Shown here piece by piece: positions 42,064 to 51,740 of a stretch of DNA of 64,000 nt. The notes under the pieces were generated by a model that saw only the letters and a program-made list of their open reading frames with translations, made no database searches and was not told the origin of the DNA. The position numbers and the translations under genes were made by a program. Origin of the DNA: Mucilaginibacter paludis DSM 18603 (GTDB lineage Bacteria > Bacteroidota > Bacteroidia > Sphingobacteriales > Sphingobacteriaceae); the NCBI RefSeq assembly GCF_000166195.2, contig NZ_CM001403.1, forward strand, positions 2,188,432-2,252,431, written 5' to 3'. The number at the start of each line of letters is the position of its first letter. Within the stretch, counting starts at the first letter, position 1.

Positions 42064-44634
42064 TTAAAAGTCTTGTTTTTGCAGGTCATAATAGCTGATG
42101 CTGTTTGCCGGTTTGGGCGGGCCAAGTACCTGAACGGGTGCGGGGCGCTTGGGGTCAACAAGCGCAGTAACTATCGACAGCATATCCTGATAGTGTGCCT
42201 TTGTTTGCTTGGAAGGGGTATGCATAATTGCACCCTTCAATTTTGATTTTAAAGCATCGGCATAGCCGCGCGTAAGCGCTATGGCACCTATGTTGCTGCC
42301 TTCGCGTTTGGTGTCGATGATCAGCCCCAGGCTATTAATATATGTCCTTTGCAAGGCCATGTGATATTCGCTAACCGGCTTGCCGGATACCAGTTCAGGC
42401 CAGATGATTGATTCCAACGCATTCAGGTAAACTGGCAACGAGATGGTTTTCTCTGCCCCATACCGGTCAGAAAGTGCATTGATATTGTTCATTACCTTCA
42501 GATCTAAGAGCGAAGCTGAAAGGCATCTCTGCCCCGGTTCAAACAGATAATTTTTTAAGGCCGGGGGTAATCCCTTATCCTGTATGGCTTGGGTAGCCAG
42601 CCATTTCGGCTCCGTCGAAAACAATTCCCGGTTTAAAAAACTAAGGGCATCTTTTTGCCTGCTCAGCGGTACATAAGTGTAAACGGGGGCGTTAGTCTCG
42701 GTACCACGCGGGTTATAATAAATAGTTCCAAATACCGCCGTTACATTACTGATATAAGTAAAAAATTCGTTTTGTACTTCACTTGCTATGCTTCCAAGCG
42801 GACTGGTCGATGTAGAGTATATGACATCCTGATCTTGTGTCCAACCAGCAAGTTGGGGAACTATTTTCTTTAAGTTTTGAATACCATAGAATCCGGCTTT
42901 TACAGGATCATTACCCAGGCTTTGAGATAGTGCCCTTGCATCCATCTGGTTGTCTTTTACCTCCGGACTGAAAAATAAACGGTTGTTCGTTTTTAAAGAA
43001 TCAATAATTCTTTCGTGCTGATAATTTCGCTCTTCATTCGCATCCTTAAATTGAGGTAACCAGCGGTAGCCCCAGTCTATCGCCCATTTATCATATTCGC
43101 CCACTCTTGGCAAAAGTTCTGCCGGCTTAAAACTATCCTCGGGCGTAGCGGTATAATTAACCAATACATCCTTAAGAATACTGGGGCTGATGCCGTGCTG
43201 CCTTACCCAGTTACGATCTTTGATCTTTTCTACCGGTACCGTAGCAGATGCACCGGCATTATTAACCAGGCCAAGCGTATAGCCCACGTTCCTGCTGACT
43301 ATGGCGCGTAACAATTCACCCATCAGGGCATCAGGAAACATCATTTTCCGGGCTGTAGGGTCGACATTACCGGCCTGTACCATATAAACGTCGTGCAGTT
43401 CCTGTAATATATTATGATCTACATGGATATTGGCGTGAATGATCTCGCCGCTGCGGGGATCGATAACCGTGCCCGATTTTATGGCAAAAGATGTTGAAGG
43501 CGCATAAACAATGGTATTAAAACGATCGTCCCGGGTATCCCATGTCGTATCACCAGAAGTTGTTTCTTTTGCGCAGATGGCGTTTTTATAACCCGCACGC
43601 TCAAACGCCTGCTGCCAGTCGTTAACTGCCCGAATCAAATAAGGCACCCATTTTTTGGGCGTGGCAGGGTCTATATAAAATACAATGGGCTTTTGCGGTT
43701 CAACAAGTTCTCCTTTTATGTAACGCTCCATATCGGCCCTGCGTGGCTCCAATCGCCACCTGCAAATTTCGTTAATAGTTTTAGCTCGCTGTGGGTCCAG
43801 GTCAAAATCATTGTAATTACGGGTAATATAACCAACACGTTCATCAGCAAGCCTTATTTGCATAGGTGTTTTGGGTAGCAGCATAAATGAGGCGCTCATC
43901 TTCAATGTTTTCGCACCGGGTTGTGCCGAATACGTTTTCACCATTTCAATATCCATATTTTTAGGATAGGCATAAACCGATTCGATATATGATTTGTCTG
44001 TCTGGATACCCTGCACCTGTACGTTTTCTTTCAATTTCCCGGTAATTATGCTTTGATCGCCGTTAAGATAATCGGTCATATCGATCACTACAGATGAATC
44101 CTTGCCGTAGGTTTTAATATCGAATACCGAAAGTACCGGCTGCAGGTTATTATTCATTAAAGCCCGATGCAGACCATAGGCCGATGTATCGCTCGCTTTA
44201 TCACGATAAACCAGCTGTTTGATAAATAACTTATTATTGGGCGCTTTTGCAAAACTGATCTGTGCATCGCCCAGATCGTCGCCGGCAAAGCTTAAAACGG
44301 ACCTGCCATACGGCGAAGCCGCACCTTTAGTAATACGGCTGATGATGTGGATATCCCTTTCCATCAGGGAATCAGGCAGCTCAAAATAAAAGCGGTCTTT
44401 TAATTTAATGATCTTAAAAAGGCCGCTGAATATTTTAGCGTCACTGGTAATAACTTTGTTGTAGGGTTGCACCGTACCGAAGGCGGCAGTGGTATCCTTT
44501 ACTACAGGTGAAATGTTAGTTTTCTTGTTTTTACCTTTCTGCTTTTGTGCAAACGTAGTTTGCGACGAAATCAAGTTAAACAATAATGTAAATGCGGTCA
44601 CAATGATGGCTGCGGTAGTGCGTTTGTTTTGCAT
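42064..44634 (-). CDS. Pseudoprotease paralogue (DUF5118/DUF5117/DUF4953) lacking the zinc site
   Basis: The 856-residue protein has a signal ending TTFAQ and matches the downstream protease end to end: VFYIDPATPKKWVPYL against FYIDPATPKQWVPYL, IDPRSGEII against IDPRSGEIM, and TVPVEKIKDRNWVRQHG against TVPVDSLRNKKWVELHG. At the active site HEIGHTLGLKH has become RNVGYTLGLVN (Arg448 to Asn458). All three zinc His residues and the catalytic Glu are gone, and the Met-turn SIMDY is SILKD. The rest is conserved and the frame is intact, so it is kept as a protein. It may be a binding or regulatory partner of the active paralogue. It follows susD by 65 bp. Confidence 0.92.
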   Translation of the reverse strand: MQNKRTTAAIIVTAFTLLFNLISSQTTFAQKQKGKNKKTNISPVVKDTTAAFGTVQPYNKVITSDAKIFSGLFKIIKLKDRFYFELPDSLMERDIHIISRITKGAASPYGRSVLSFAGDDLGDAQISFAKAPNNKLFIKQLVYRDKASDTSAYGLHRALMNNNLQPVLSVFDIKTYGKDSSVVIDMTDYLNGDQSIITGKLKENVQVQGIQTDKSYIESVYAYPKNMDIEMVKTYSAQPGAKTLKMSASFMLLPKTPMQIRLADERVGYITRNYNDFDLDPQRAKTINEICRWRLEPRRADMERYIKGELVEPQKPIVFYIDPATPKKWVPYLIRAVNDWQQAFERAGYKNAICAKETTSGDTTWDTRDDRFNTIVYAPSTSFAIKSGTVIDPRSGEIIHANIHVDHNILQELHDVYMVQAGNVDPTARKMMFPDALMGELLRAIVSRNVGYTLGLVNNAGASATVPVEKIKDRNWVRQHGISPSILKDVLVNYTATPEDSFKPAELLPRVGEYDKWAIDWGYRWLPQFKDANEERNYQHERIIDSLKTNNRLFFSPEVKDNQMDARALSQSLGNDPVKAGFYGIQNLKKIVPQLAGWTQDQDVIYSTSTSPLGSIASEVQNEFFTYISNVTAVFGTIYYNPRGTETNAPVYTYVPLSRQKDALSFLNRELFSTEPKWLATQAIQDKGLPPALKNYLFEPGQRCLSASLLDLKVMNNINALSDRYGAEKTISLPVYLNALESIIWPELVSGKPVSEYHMALQRTYINSLGLIIDTKREGSNIGAIALTRGYADALKSKLKGAIMHTPSKQTKAHYQDMLSIVTALVDPKRPAPVQVLGPPKPANSISYYDLQKQDF

Positions 44635-44648
44635 GTGATTTGTTAAAC

Positions 44649-44687
44649 ATCACCAGGCCACAGTAGTTATAACTATAACCTGGTGAT
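44649..44687 (-). promoter_or_regulatory. Stem-loop between susD and the pseudoprotease gene
   Basis: ATCACCAGG (44649-44657) pairs with CCTGGTGAT (44679-44687), and the 21-base loop contains the palindrome TAGTTATAACTA (44664-44675). It ends about 15 bp before the ATG and has no T-run, so it is more likely an mRNA-stabilising or processing hairpin that sets susCD above protease expression than a terminator. Confidence 0.45.
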
Positions 44688-44699
44688 TGATTTTGAATA

Positions 44700-46157
44700 T
44701 TAATAGCCCGGATTTTGGGTTAATTGTGGTGCTTTTTTCACCTCTTCTATCGGGAGTGGATATAATACAGCAGTAGGCTTCCAGGTAGAAGCCTTCAAAG
44801 CCCCTAAAATACCGTTAGCACGGCCTGTTCTTTTTAAATCAAACCAACGGCTGGCAAACTCCAGAAACAATTCGTGCTGCCGCTCTTGTAAAACGGCATC
44901 AATCAAATCTTTGCTGGTTGATGCAGTTGTATTACCGAGCCCTGCGCGGCTGCGCACAATATTTAAATCGCTTTGAGCACCTCCAATATTCCCTTGCTTA
45001 ACACGCGCTTCTGCTCTGATTAAATATTGTTCTGATAGCCTTAAAACAACATCGTACTCGCTTGGCTTTTGATTGGGGTTGTAATCTTTGTACTTAGCTC
45101 CATAATAATAGTCTGTGCCTTGATAGTTGAATGTATTGATCCAATGGGTCTTTCTCAGATCGCCGGACTCAAAACTGTTGATAAGGCCGGGTAACAGCAC
45201 ATATTGTGGGCCATACAAAGCTCCGTAAAGGCTGCTGGTTCCATAATAGGTTGCATCAGTTGTTAGTGTATGGCCGGTTGACTTTTCGGGGTTAATGGCC
45301 CATATCGTTTCGGGGCTATCCTTTAAAAATACTTTGTCAATATTTCCCCCGGTTTGCAAACTGTACAGACTATTTGATATAACCGCCGAGGCCGCGCGTT
45401 CCGCGCCAGCATTGTCACCCGTAGCCAGGTACGCCTTAGCCAATAATGCCGCAGCCGCGCCCTGGTTGGCCCTGTCGCGCCTGTTATTGTAGGAAGTATA
45501 GTCTACCGGAAGGTTTTTTTGCGCATCAACCAAATCGGCGATGATTTGTTTATACACGGTAACAGTATCAGATCTACCCGCGGCTACGTTAGTTTTTACA
45601 TCCGTGGTGGTAATGACCGGCACCGGCCCCAAAAAATTGGTAAGGTAATAGTGGCTCAACGCACGCACAAATTCCGCCTCGCCGGTGTAGCGCAATTTTG
45701 CCGCGTCACTCATCCCCTTGGAGGCTTGAATGTTTTCGATTATACTATTGGCCTGAAAAATTGTTGCGTACATGCCAGACCATAAATTTTGTATGTTACC
45801 ATTATCAGGCGTTAAGGTATTCGTGCCAAAATCCAGGTAAAAAGAATAGGCATTGGTAGGGTCAGACTCATCTGCAGACAAGCTGCCCAGGTAGCCAATT
45901 GTTGTGTACGGAGAACTGCTATTGATAAGGCTTGCGTAAAGGCCGGTCATAGCTGTTCCAGCACTGGCATCTGTTCCAAAAACCGCAGAAGGTACAGATT
46001 CGGTTTTTGGCGGATCAAGTTCTACCAGTTTTTTACAGCCGGTTGTCAACAGCGCGATCAACAGGTAAAGGAAAAAAAGCACCCTGTTTTTCACGTCTGA
46101 ATTTGTGGATTTCTTGCTGCCGGAGCAAAGCAATCTATTTAAATGAGTTGTAGTCAT
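44700..46157 (-). CDS. SusD/RagB-family nutrient-binding lipoprotein
   Basis: I start at the ATG at 46157 (MTTTHLNRLLCSG, 485 residues), 4 bp after the susC stop; a longer frame upstream would overlap susC by 155 bp. The lipobox is LLTTGC. SusD signatures are ELDPPKTESVPSAVFGTDAS, GEAEFVRALSHYYLTNFLGP, ANQGAAAALLAKAYLATGDN, YLIRAEARVKQG, LNIVRSRAGL, and the C-terminal QERQHELFLEFASRWFDLKR with KPTAVLYPLPIEEVKKAPQL. SusD proteins are the surface lid of the SusC channel. The pair lies between a FecR gene and two protease-like genes, so the cargo may be peptides or glycoproteins and not plain polysaccharide; that is inference. Confidence 0.96.
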   Translation of the reverse strand: MTTTHLNRLLCSGSKKSTNSDVKNRVLFFLYLLIALLTTGCKKLVELDPPKTESVPSAVFGTDASAGTAMTGLYASLINSSSPYTTIGYLGSLSADESDPTNAYSFYLDFGTNTLTPDNGNIQNLWSGMYATIFQANSIIENIQASKGMSDAAKLRYTGEAEFVRALSHYYLTNFLGPVPVITTTDVKTNVAAGRSDTVTVYKQIIADLVDAQKNLPVDYTSYNNRRDRANQGAAAALLAKAYLATGDNAGAERAASAVISNSLYSLQTGGNIDKVFLKDSPETIWAINPEKSTGHTLTTDATYYGTSSLYGALYGPQYVLLPGLINSFESGDLRKTHWINTFNYQGTDYYYGAKYKDYNPNQKPSEYDVVLRLSEQYLIRAEARVKQGNIGGAQSDLNIVRSRAGLGNTTASTSKDLIDAVLQERQHELFLEFASRWFDLKRTGRANGILGALKASTWKPTAVLYPLPIEEVKKAPQLTQNPGY

Positions 46158-46161
46158 GATG

Positions 46162-49100
46162 TTAAAATGAAAATTGTAAACCTCCAACAAAAGCACGTAA
46201 AGGGGGTACCGCAACAGGACCGGTTTCGGGATCGATGCCCGGATAAGATTTTCCGCTAAGTGTAAACACGAAAAGGTTTTGCCCGCGCAGATAAACGTTG
46301 ATCGCTCCTGCTCCAAGTTTTTTTGTAACCTGAGCAGGCAAATTGTAGGATAAGGACAAGTTGGTTAACCTGGCGTATGATATCTTGCTAAGCAAAGCGT
46401 CTGACTGTCGAAAGTTATTAAAGTTGGAAGAATAGCTCCTTGAAGAAAAAAGTTTAGATAATCCCAGGGAACGCATTTGCGACACAATAGCCTCGGGTAC
46501 ATTGGATAGACCACCCGGAGGTGCCGACAGATAAGATAGAATGCCTTGATCAACCGCTCCAACGGTATATTGAAAAAACACATTAAGCTGTAAGCCTTTA
46601 TACCTGAAGGCATTCCCTAAGCCGCCAGATAAATCCGGCGTGCTTTTTCCGGCGTAAAGCAGGTCGCCTATTCCCGTGTTGTAGCCCTGGCTTGTTGTTA
46701 TTACACCGTCTTTATCAACGTCTTCATAAGTTGGTAATCCGTTGGCACCAATGCCGGTGTAGTGCAACAAATAAAGCGCTGAAAGAGGTTTACCTACAAC
46801 ATACGCCGAAGCAAAAATAGATTTGTCAAGTCCGGCGTATGACAAAAGCTTATTCGAAGCAAAGCCGGCATTAAAGGTACTTGACCAGGAAAAGTTAGCT
46901 GATTTGATATTATTACTAACTAAAGTAAATTCCCAGCCGGAATTTTCAACTGTTGCGTCAAAATTCTGGACGTAACTATCAAAACCAGTTTGTGTAGGCA
47001 ATGGGGTTGGCAACAGCTGGTTTGAAGTAACTCCACGATAATATACTGCACTTAACAATACTTTATCCTGAAATAAGCCGATATCTAAACCGACATCAGT
47101 TTTATGTGTTGTTTCCCATTTAAAGTCAGGGTTTGCCAATCTTACCGGGGATAAGCCATTAGCTCCTGAATAGTAATTATTTACGTTACTGGAGTAAGTA
47201 GACAGGTAAGAGTAATTTGATACACCATCACTACCAATTGAACCATAGCTGGCACGCAGCTTTCCAAAGCTGAACCAATCGGGTTTGTTTTTCAGCCAGC
47301 TTTCGTTTGTGAAAATCCATGCGCCACTCACCGAGCCAAAGTTGCCATAAAGGTTATTTGTTCCAAATTTCGAAGAACCGTCGCGTCTGAAGTTAGCGTC
47401 TAAAACTATCCTTTTATCCCAAATATAATTTACACGGCCAAGTAACGAAGCATAGCTATAAGCGTTATATCCGTTAAATATTTGGTAATTGGTAGCCAGG
47501 GAAAGGTTATTTAAGAACTGATCTGACGGAAAGCCGCTTGCACTGATCAAAAAAGGTTGTTCGTATACCGTTTTTTGTAATGTACCACCTACAAACGCGG
47601 TTAGGGCCCCTTTGCCTACGGTTCTATGGTAGTTTAATTGTGGTTCTACCAGTAAGTTTTGGTTGTACGATTCGGTGTAGGATGCAGAAGGCGTTGCATA
47701 AGCCAATTGGGAGGGATCAAACGATGTAGACGGCTGTAGGGAGTTTTGATTTGACTGTGTTTTATTGTAACCTAAGTTTACCTGCGCATCTAAGCCCGGT
47801 AAAATGGAATACTGCAGGTTTACACTCGTACTGATGTTGGTCATCGCATTTTGGTAGCTCATATTAAGCTGCGATAATGGATTAGCAATCCCCGGTATCC
47901 CGTTATACCAATATAATTGGCCTGCGGCGTTGTAAAGCGGAAAATTAGGGGGTAAGGTAAAAATGGTTCGATAAAAATCAACGTTGGCCAGATTACCGGT
48001 AGCATTGCCAATCAAAGCCGACACAGATGTTTTAAAACGCTGGTCGTCACTGGCATAAGTTAAACCAAAATGAACCCCGTAATTGCTTGAAGAACGGTCA
48101 TCATCAAAAATTGAACTCTGACGACCATAACTACCCGAAATGATAAATGTTGTTCCGCCTGAACCTCCTGAAAAGGACAAATTTGAACTCACCGTATGGG
48201 ACGGTTTCCCCAGCAAAAGCGATTTAAAATCAGTTGGGGTTGTTTGGCTCCACTGTGTAAGGTCCGGCGCGTTGCCAGCGGTGGGGGTCCTGCTATCGTT
48301 TACAAATGCCTCTTTTCGCAGTGCGAGGTAATCGGTCAGGTTAAGTACCGATAAAGATGAGGGCACATAGCTATAGCCGGTATTCACACTGGCTGACATA
48401 TTTGCTTTACCTGGTTTTCCTTTTTTTGTAGTGATGAGGATGACGCCATTTGCTCCTCTTGATCCGTAGATACCGGTAGCGCTTGCGTCTTTTAATACTT
48501 CAATACTCTCGATATCATTGGGGTTGATGGTAGCTAAAGGGCTGCCGTTACCATTGGGGCCGACCAGATAGTTATAGGTCCCGTTCTTATCAGCGTTTGA
48601 TGATTGCTGATTAATAGCTGCCGCAGGGAACGGCACACCATCCACAACAAACAGGGGCACGTTTTTGATAACATTGGTACTATTTATTACATTGGCGTTG
48701 GTGTTGATAGAGCTTTGCCCACGTATCTGCACATCAATATCCGAACCCGGCAAACCGCTTGTTTGCCTTATTGTTAAACCGGCAACACGCCCTTCAAGTG
48801 CTTGCAGAACGTTGGTTACAGGCTGGTTAGCGATGTCGCTTGTTGTTACCTTTGCCGACGAACCTGTACTATACCGCTCACTGGTAGTTTGTCCATAACC
48901 TAATACATGAACCTCATCCAATTTATTATTATTAACCTTCAGGGTTACAGTGCCTAAATTACGGGTTATGGGAACAGACAATTCTTCGGTGATAAATCCC
49001 GTATAAGATATACGCACGGTGGCATTAGGCGGCACACCAGCCATAGTGAAGTAGCCGTGATTATTGGTAAGAACAACTCTTTGCAGACCAACAATTACTA

Positions 49101-49554
49101 CGGTAGCACCTGGCAGGGTTTCGCCAGCTTCGCCTACAATGGTTCCCGAAAGCTCGTCTGACCCGGAGAGGTTTTTCAACTTCGCAGGATCAGTTGTCCC
49201 GCGTGTAATAACTATGGTTTTGTCATAGATAAAATATTGCAGGCTCACCTTGGGTAAGCAAGAGGAAAGCACAGTCCTGATATCTGCTTTTTTAAAATCA
49301 GCGTCTACAAAAATGTTAGCCAAATCTATCTGTCCTGTTACAAACACGTAACCGGTTTGGTTTTTGATAGTTTTTAAAACTTTCGATAACGGAGCGTGTT
49401 TAAATTTCAGCGTAATGTTGTTATCCGTTTGGGCGTGCGTAGTATTGAAAAATAATACCAATAATAATGTTAGCGTCATTAGTCTGAGAACTGGCGCTTG
49501 AAACTCTTTTAGGGAGATTTTACGAAAAAAAAGAGCAAAAGAATTATATTTCAT
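46162..49554 (-). CDS. SusC/RagA-family TonB-dependent receptor with STN domain
   Basis: The 1130-residue protein has a signal (LLLVLFFNTTHAQ), an STN domain (about 46-118: LSKVLKTIKNQTGYVFVTG, YFIYDKTIVITRG) and a carboxypeptidase-regulatory sandwich (about 132-212: GTIVGEAGETLPGATVVIVG, RISYTGFITEEL). The plug has SusC motifs (ALEGRVAGLTIRQTSG, VQIRGQSSINTN, VLKDASATGIYGSRGANGVI), and the barrel ends FVGGLQFSF. The STN domain fits control by the FecR/sigma pair encoded upstream. With SusD 4 bp downstream it forms the import complex of this operon. A 138-bp gap separates it from fecR. Confidence 0.96.
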   Translation of the reverse strand: MKYNSFALFFRKISLKEFQAPVLRLMTLTLLLVLFFNTTHAQTDNNITLKFKHAPLSKVLKTIKNQTGYVFVTGQIDLANIFVDADFKKADIRTVLSSCLPKVSLQYFIYDKTIVITRGTTDPAKLKNLSGSDELSGTIVGEAGETLPGATVVIVGLQRVVLTNNHGYFTMAGVPPNATVRISYTGFITEELSVPITRNLGTVTLKVNNNKLDEVHVLGYGQTTSERYSTGSSAKVTTSDIANQPVTNVLQALEGRVAGLTIRQTSGLPGSDIDVQIRGQSSINTNANVINSTNVIKNVPLFVVDGVPFPAAAINQQSSNADKNGTYNYLVGPNGNGSPLATINPNDIESIEVLKDASATGIYGSRGANGVILITTKKGKPGKANMSASVNTGYSYVPSSLSVLNLTDYLALRKEAFVNDSRTPTAGNAPDLTQWSQTTPTDFKSLLLGKPSHTVSSNLSFSGGSGGTTFIISGSYGRQSSIFDDDRSSSNYGVHFGLTYASDDQRFKTSVSALIGNATGNLANVDFYRTIFTLPPNFPLYNAAGQLYWYNGIPGIANPLSQLNMSYQNAMTNISTSVNLQYSILPGLDAQVNLGYNKTQSNQNSLQPSTSFDPSQLAYATPSASYTESYNQNLLVEPQLNYHRTVGKGALTAFVGGTLQKTVYEQPFLISASGFPSDQFLNNLSLATNYQIFNGYNAYSYASLLGRVNYIWDKRIVLDANFRRDGSSKFGTNNLYGNFGSVSGAWIFTNESWLKNKPDWFSFGKLRASYGSIGSDGVSNYSYLSTYSSNVNNYYSGANGLSPVRLANPDFKWETTHKTDVGLDIGLFQDKVLLSAVYYRGVTSNQLLPTPLPTQTGFDSYVQNFDATVENSGWEFTLVSNNIKSANFSWSSTFNAGFASNKLLSYAGLDKSIFASAYVVGKPLSALYLLHYTGIGANGLPTYEDVDKDGVITTSQGYNTGIGDLLYAGKSTPDLSGGLGNAFRYKGLQLNVFFQYTVGAVDQGILSYLSAPPGGLSNVPEAIVSQMRSLGLSKLFSSRSYSSNFNNFRQSDALLSKISYARLTNLSLSYNLPAQVTKKLGAGAINVYLRGQNLFVFTLSGKSYPGIDPETGPVAVPPLRAFVGGLQFSF

Positions 49555-49692
49555 TAATTTTGCTATTAATGGGTTAATAAATTAATTACTTGATGATTTC
49601 CCCTAAGGGATGTTTAATCCGTATTAGCCGTGAAGATAGTTCAGTATCTTTGCGGTTTTTTTTCAGGATTAATGAGAGTGTAATATGAGTCT

Positions 49693-50856
49693 TTAGTCTA
49701 TTTTTTCCATATCTTTTGGTTTAGGTACAACAATCAGTTTATTTCCTTCAATTCTAAAATTCACATTTAACCTCCCCAAGATCGCAAACAATTGCGATGC
49801 CTTTACATCGCGATAGATATCACCGTCGATGGTAATGTCGGGCACTTTACCTTCATATTCAACTTTGAGATCATACCAGCGAGCAATTTGCCTTAAAGCA
49901 CTATTTAGTGGGGCATGCTCAAAATGGAACAGGCCATTTTTCCATGCCATCGCCATTTCTATGTCAGCCTGTACCAGCTTAATATTATCGCTGCCAGCCT
50001 TAATAACTGCCTGCTCACCCGGGTGCAGCAATTCGTTATGTGTGTTATTACTAATACTTGCGCTGCCTTCAACAAGTGTTACCGCCATCACTGGCTCGTC
50101 CGTGTAACTATTGATATTAAAAGCGGTACCAATGTCGTTAACAGACTGCCCGTTAACCATCACTTTAAAAGGCATTTTCGCGTTATGAACAACTTCAAAG
50201 TAGGCTTCACCGGAAAGTTTTACAATTCGCTCCCTTCCTGAAAAGGTAATGGGATACTGTAAAGTGGACCCTGCATTCATCCATACTTTTGTTCCATCTG
50301 GAAGAATGACATTGAACTGCCTGCCGTTGGGAGTCGTCAAGGTATTATAAGCAATTGAAGATGGTGAAACAGCGCCTTTGTTATAAACGATAGCGCTATC
50401 ACTCGAGATTTGAATATGGTTGACCGATTTGAGCGACTGGATTCCCGATCCGGATTTTCCAAGTACTACACGCTGACCATTGGCTAAGGTAAGAATTGCG
50501 CCGCTGGTGCCTGGCAAAGCATCTGTTTTAACAGTTGCTGACTGGTACGCTGTCTGCTTTTTAGACTGTAAATAAAAAAAAGATCCAGCAGCAACGAAAA
50601 GTATGATCGAGGCCGCAGCAACGTAACGTGGCCATCGCCTGATAACTGCAGGCTGCCGTGTGAGCCTGATATTTTGCTCAATCGCATCAAAAATATCAGC
50701 CTTTAGGTTGCTTTCCTCGTCAGGATGCTCAGCTTCCCATTCATAAGGTTTTAATTGCTCAAGGCGAAACCAATTGTTAAGCAATTCTCTTTCCTGTTGG
50801 GTAGCGGAGCCATCCAGGTATTTAGCAACAAGTTCATCTAAGTTTTCAGGGCGCAT
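49693..50856 (-). CDS. FecR-family anti-sigma/signal transducer of the SusCD-protease locus
   Basis: The 387-residue protein starts MRPENLDELVAKYLDGSATQ, a typical anti-sigma N-terminus. A membrane helix follows (about 79-96, YVAAASIILFVAAGSFFYL), then a periplasmic FecR domain (TTPNGRQFNVILPDGTKVWM, SGEAYFEVVHN, DIGTAFNINSY) and a C-terminal DUF4974 (about 315-375, RQIARWYDLKVEYEG, FAILGRLNVNF). It receives the signal from the STN domain of the SusC encoded next. The partner sigma gene is about 0.9 kb upstream on the same strand, separated by a plus-strand VOC gene. There is also a Ser/Gly-rich insert (about 110-175) typical of the longer Bacteroidota FecR proteins. Confidence 0.96.
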   Translation of the reverse strand: MRPENLDELVAKYLDGSATQQERELLNNWFRLEQLKPYEWEAEHPDEESNLKADIFDAIEQNIRLTRQPAVIRRWPRYVAAASIILFVAAGSFFYLQSKKQTAYQSATVKTDALPGTSGAILTLANGQRVVLGKSGSGIQSLKSVNHIQISSDSAIVYNKGAVSPSSIAYNTLTTPNGRQFNVILPDGTKVWMNAGSTLQYPITFSGRERIVKLSGEAYFEVVHNAKMPFKVMVNGQSVNDIGTAFNINSYTDEPVMAVTLVEGSASISNNTHNELLHPGEQAVIKAGSDNIKLVQADIEMAMAWKNGLFHFEHAPLNSALRQIARWYDLKVEYEGKVPDITIDGDIYRDVKASQLFAILGRLNVNFRIEGNKLIVVPKPKDMEKID

Positions 50857-51037
50857 CGTTTACAGCAACTTTACTGTATGTACCAAAATGATGGGTGCAA
50901 CCCTTGCTCAGGTTAAAATAATTTTAATTTTTTGTAATCTTATGTCATTATTGACAACTAATCGTGGACCTGGACGATCTGCTGACAACTTTATCGCAGA
51001 AAATCATAAAAAGAACATTAACAATTTAAACATAAAA

Positions 51038-51472
51038 ATGATGAGAACAATCAATTCCTGGATCAACTTCAATGGCAAGGCCGAAGAAGCATTCACTTTT
51101 TACAAATCAGTTTTTGGCGGAGAGTTCACAAAGATCATCCGTTTCAAGGACCTATCGAGCGCTGAATTTTCTGTAGCAGACAATGAGGCAAATAAAATTA
51201 TGCATATTGCTTTGCCTATTGGCAAATACAACGTATTAGTGGCCAATGACGTTCCCGAATTTATGGGCCGGGTAAACGAAAACGAAAACCGGTCTAAAAT
51301 ATTAGTGAGTGCAGAAAGCCGTGAAGAAGCCGACGAAATATTTAACGGGCTATCAGCAGGTGGAAATATCGAAGGAGAAATTGGCGATAGCCCCTGGGGC
51401 ACCTACGCCGGAATGTTCAGGGACAAATATGGCATTGAATGGATTGTGGAATTTGATCCCAATTATAACTGA
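51038..51472 (+). CDS. VOC-family (PhnB/glyoxalase-like) protein
   Basis: A 144-residue protein from the double ATG at 51038/51041; the upstream open extension overlaps fecR and has no similarity. It is a small cytoplasmic VOC fold of the PhnB-like type: FNGKAEEAFTFYKSVFGGEF at the start, HIALPIG in the first half, and DSPWGTYAGMFRDKYGIEW near the end, the usual PhnB closing motif. Members are often annotated 3-demethylubiquinone methyltransferase-like or PhnB but most have no known substrate. It is transcribed divergently from fecR, inside the gap between fecR and its sigma gene. Confidence 0.9.
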   Translation: MMRTINSWINFNGKAEEAFTFYKSVFGGEFTKIIRFKDLSSAEFSVADNEANKIMHIALPIGKYNVLVANDVPEFMGRVNENENRSKILVSAESREEADEIFNGLSAGGNIEGEIGDSPWGTYAGMFRDKYGIEWIVEFDPNYN

Positions 51473-51740
51473 ACCGATGGACGCCAGAATTTTCCTTTAA
51501 GATAGTGTATCCCGGGTGCCAAAAAACGTCCGTTGTATGAACATTCGGGCGGAAAGTGTTACTTTTCACATAGGCGGAGCGCTCTGCCCCGGTCACTTCC
51601 TGCACTTGATAGCGGCGTTAAAGTTCAAGCATAGAAGCAACAGAACACTAGGCCAGGCGCCATTTAATGATCTTGGTGTGAATTTCAAAACGTAGTTTAC
51701 TATGATTGCAGTTAGATAATTGCTTTACTCGGAAGTAATG

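Noticed and set aside
42054..42161. 5' extension of the metalloprotease gene
   Set aside because: It overlaps the pseudoprotease gene; the ATG at 42053 gives a direct signal peptide.
46158..46316. 5' extension of susD into susC
   Set aside because: The extension has no signal character, while the ATG at 46157 is followed by a proper lipoprotein signal and sits 4 bp after the susC stop.
49645..49652. TATCTTTG promoter -7 box on the plus strand between fecR and susC
   Set aside because: It points away from susC into the antisense of fecR and has no TTTG box at proper distance.
50774..51037. 5' extension of the VOC gene
   Set aside because: It overlaps the start of fecR and contains no VOC similarity; the double ATG at 51038 starts the conserved part.
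51417..51605. 62-codon minus-strand frame after the VOC gene
   Set aside because: It has no similarity or start context and partly opposes the VOC gene.
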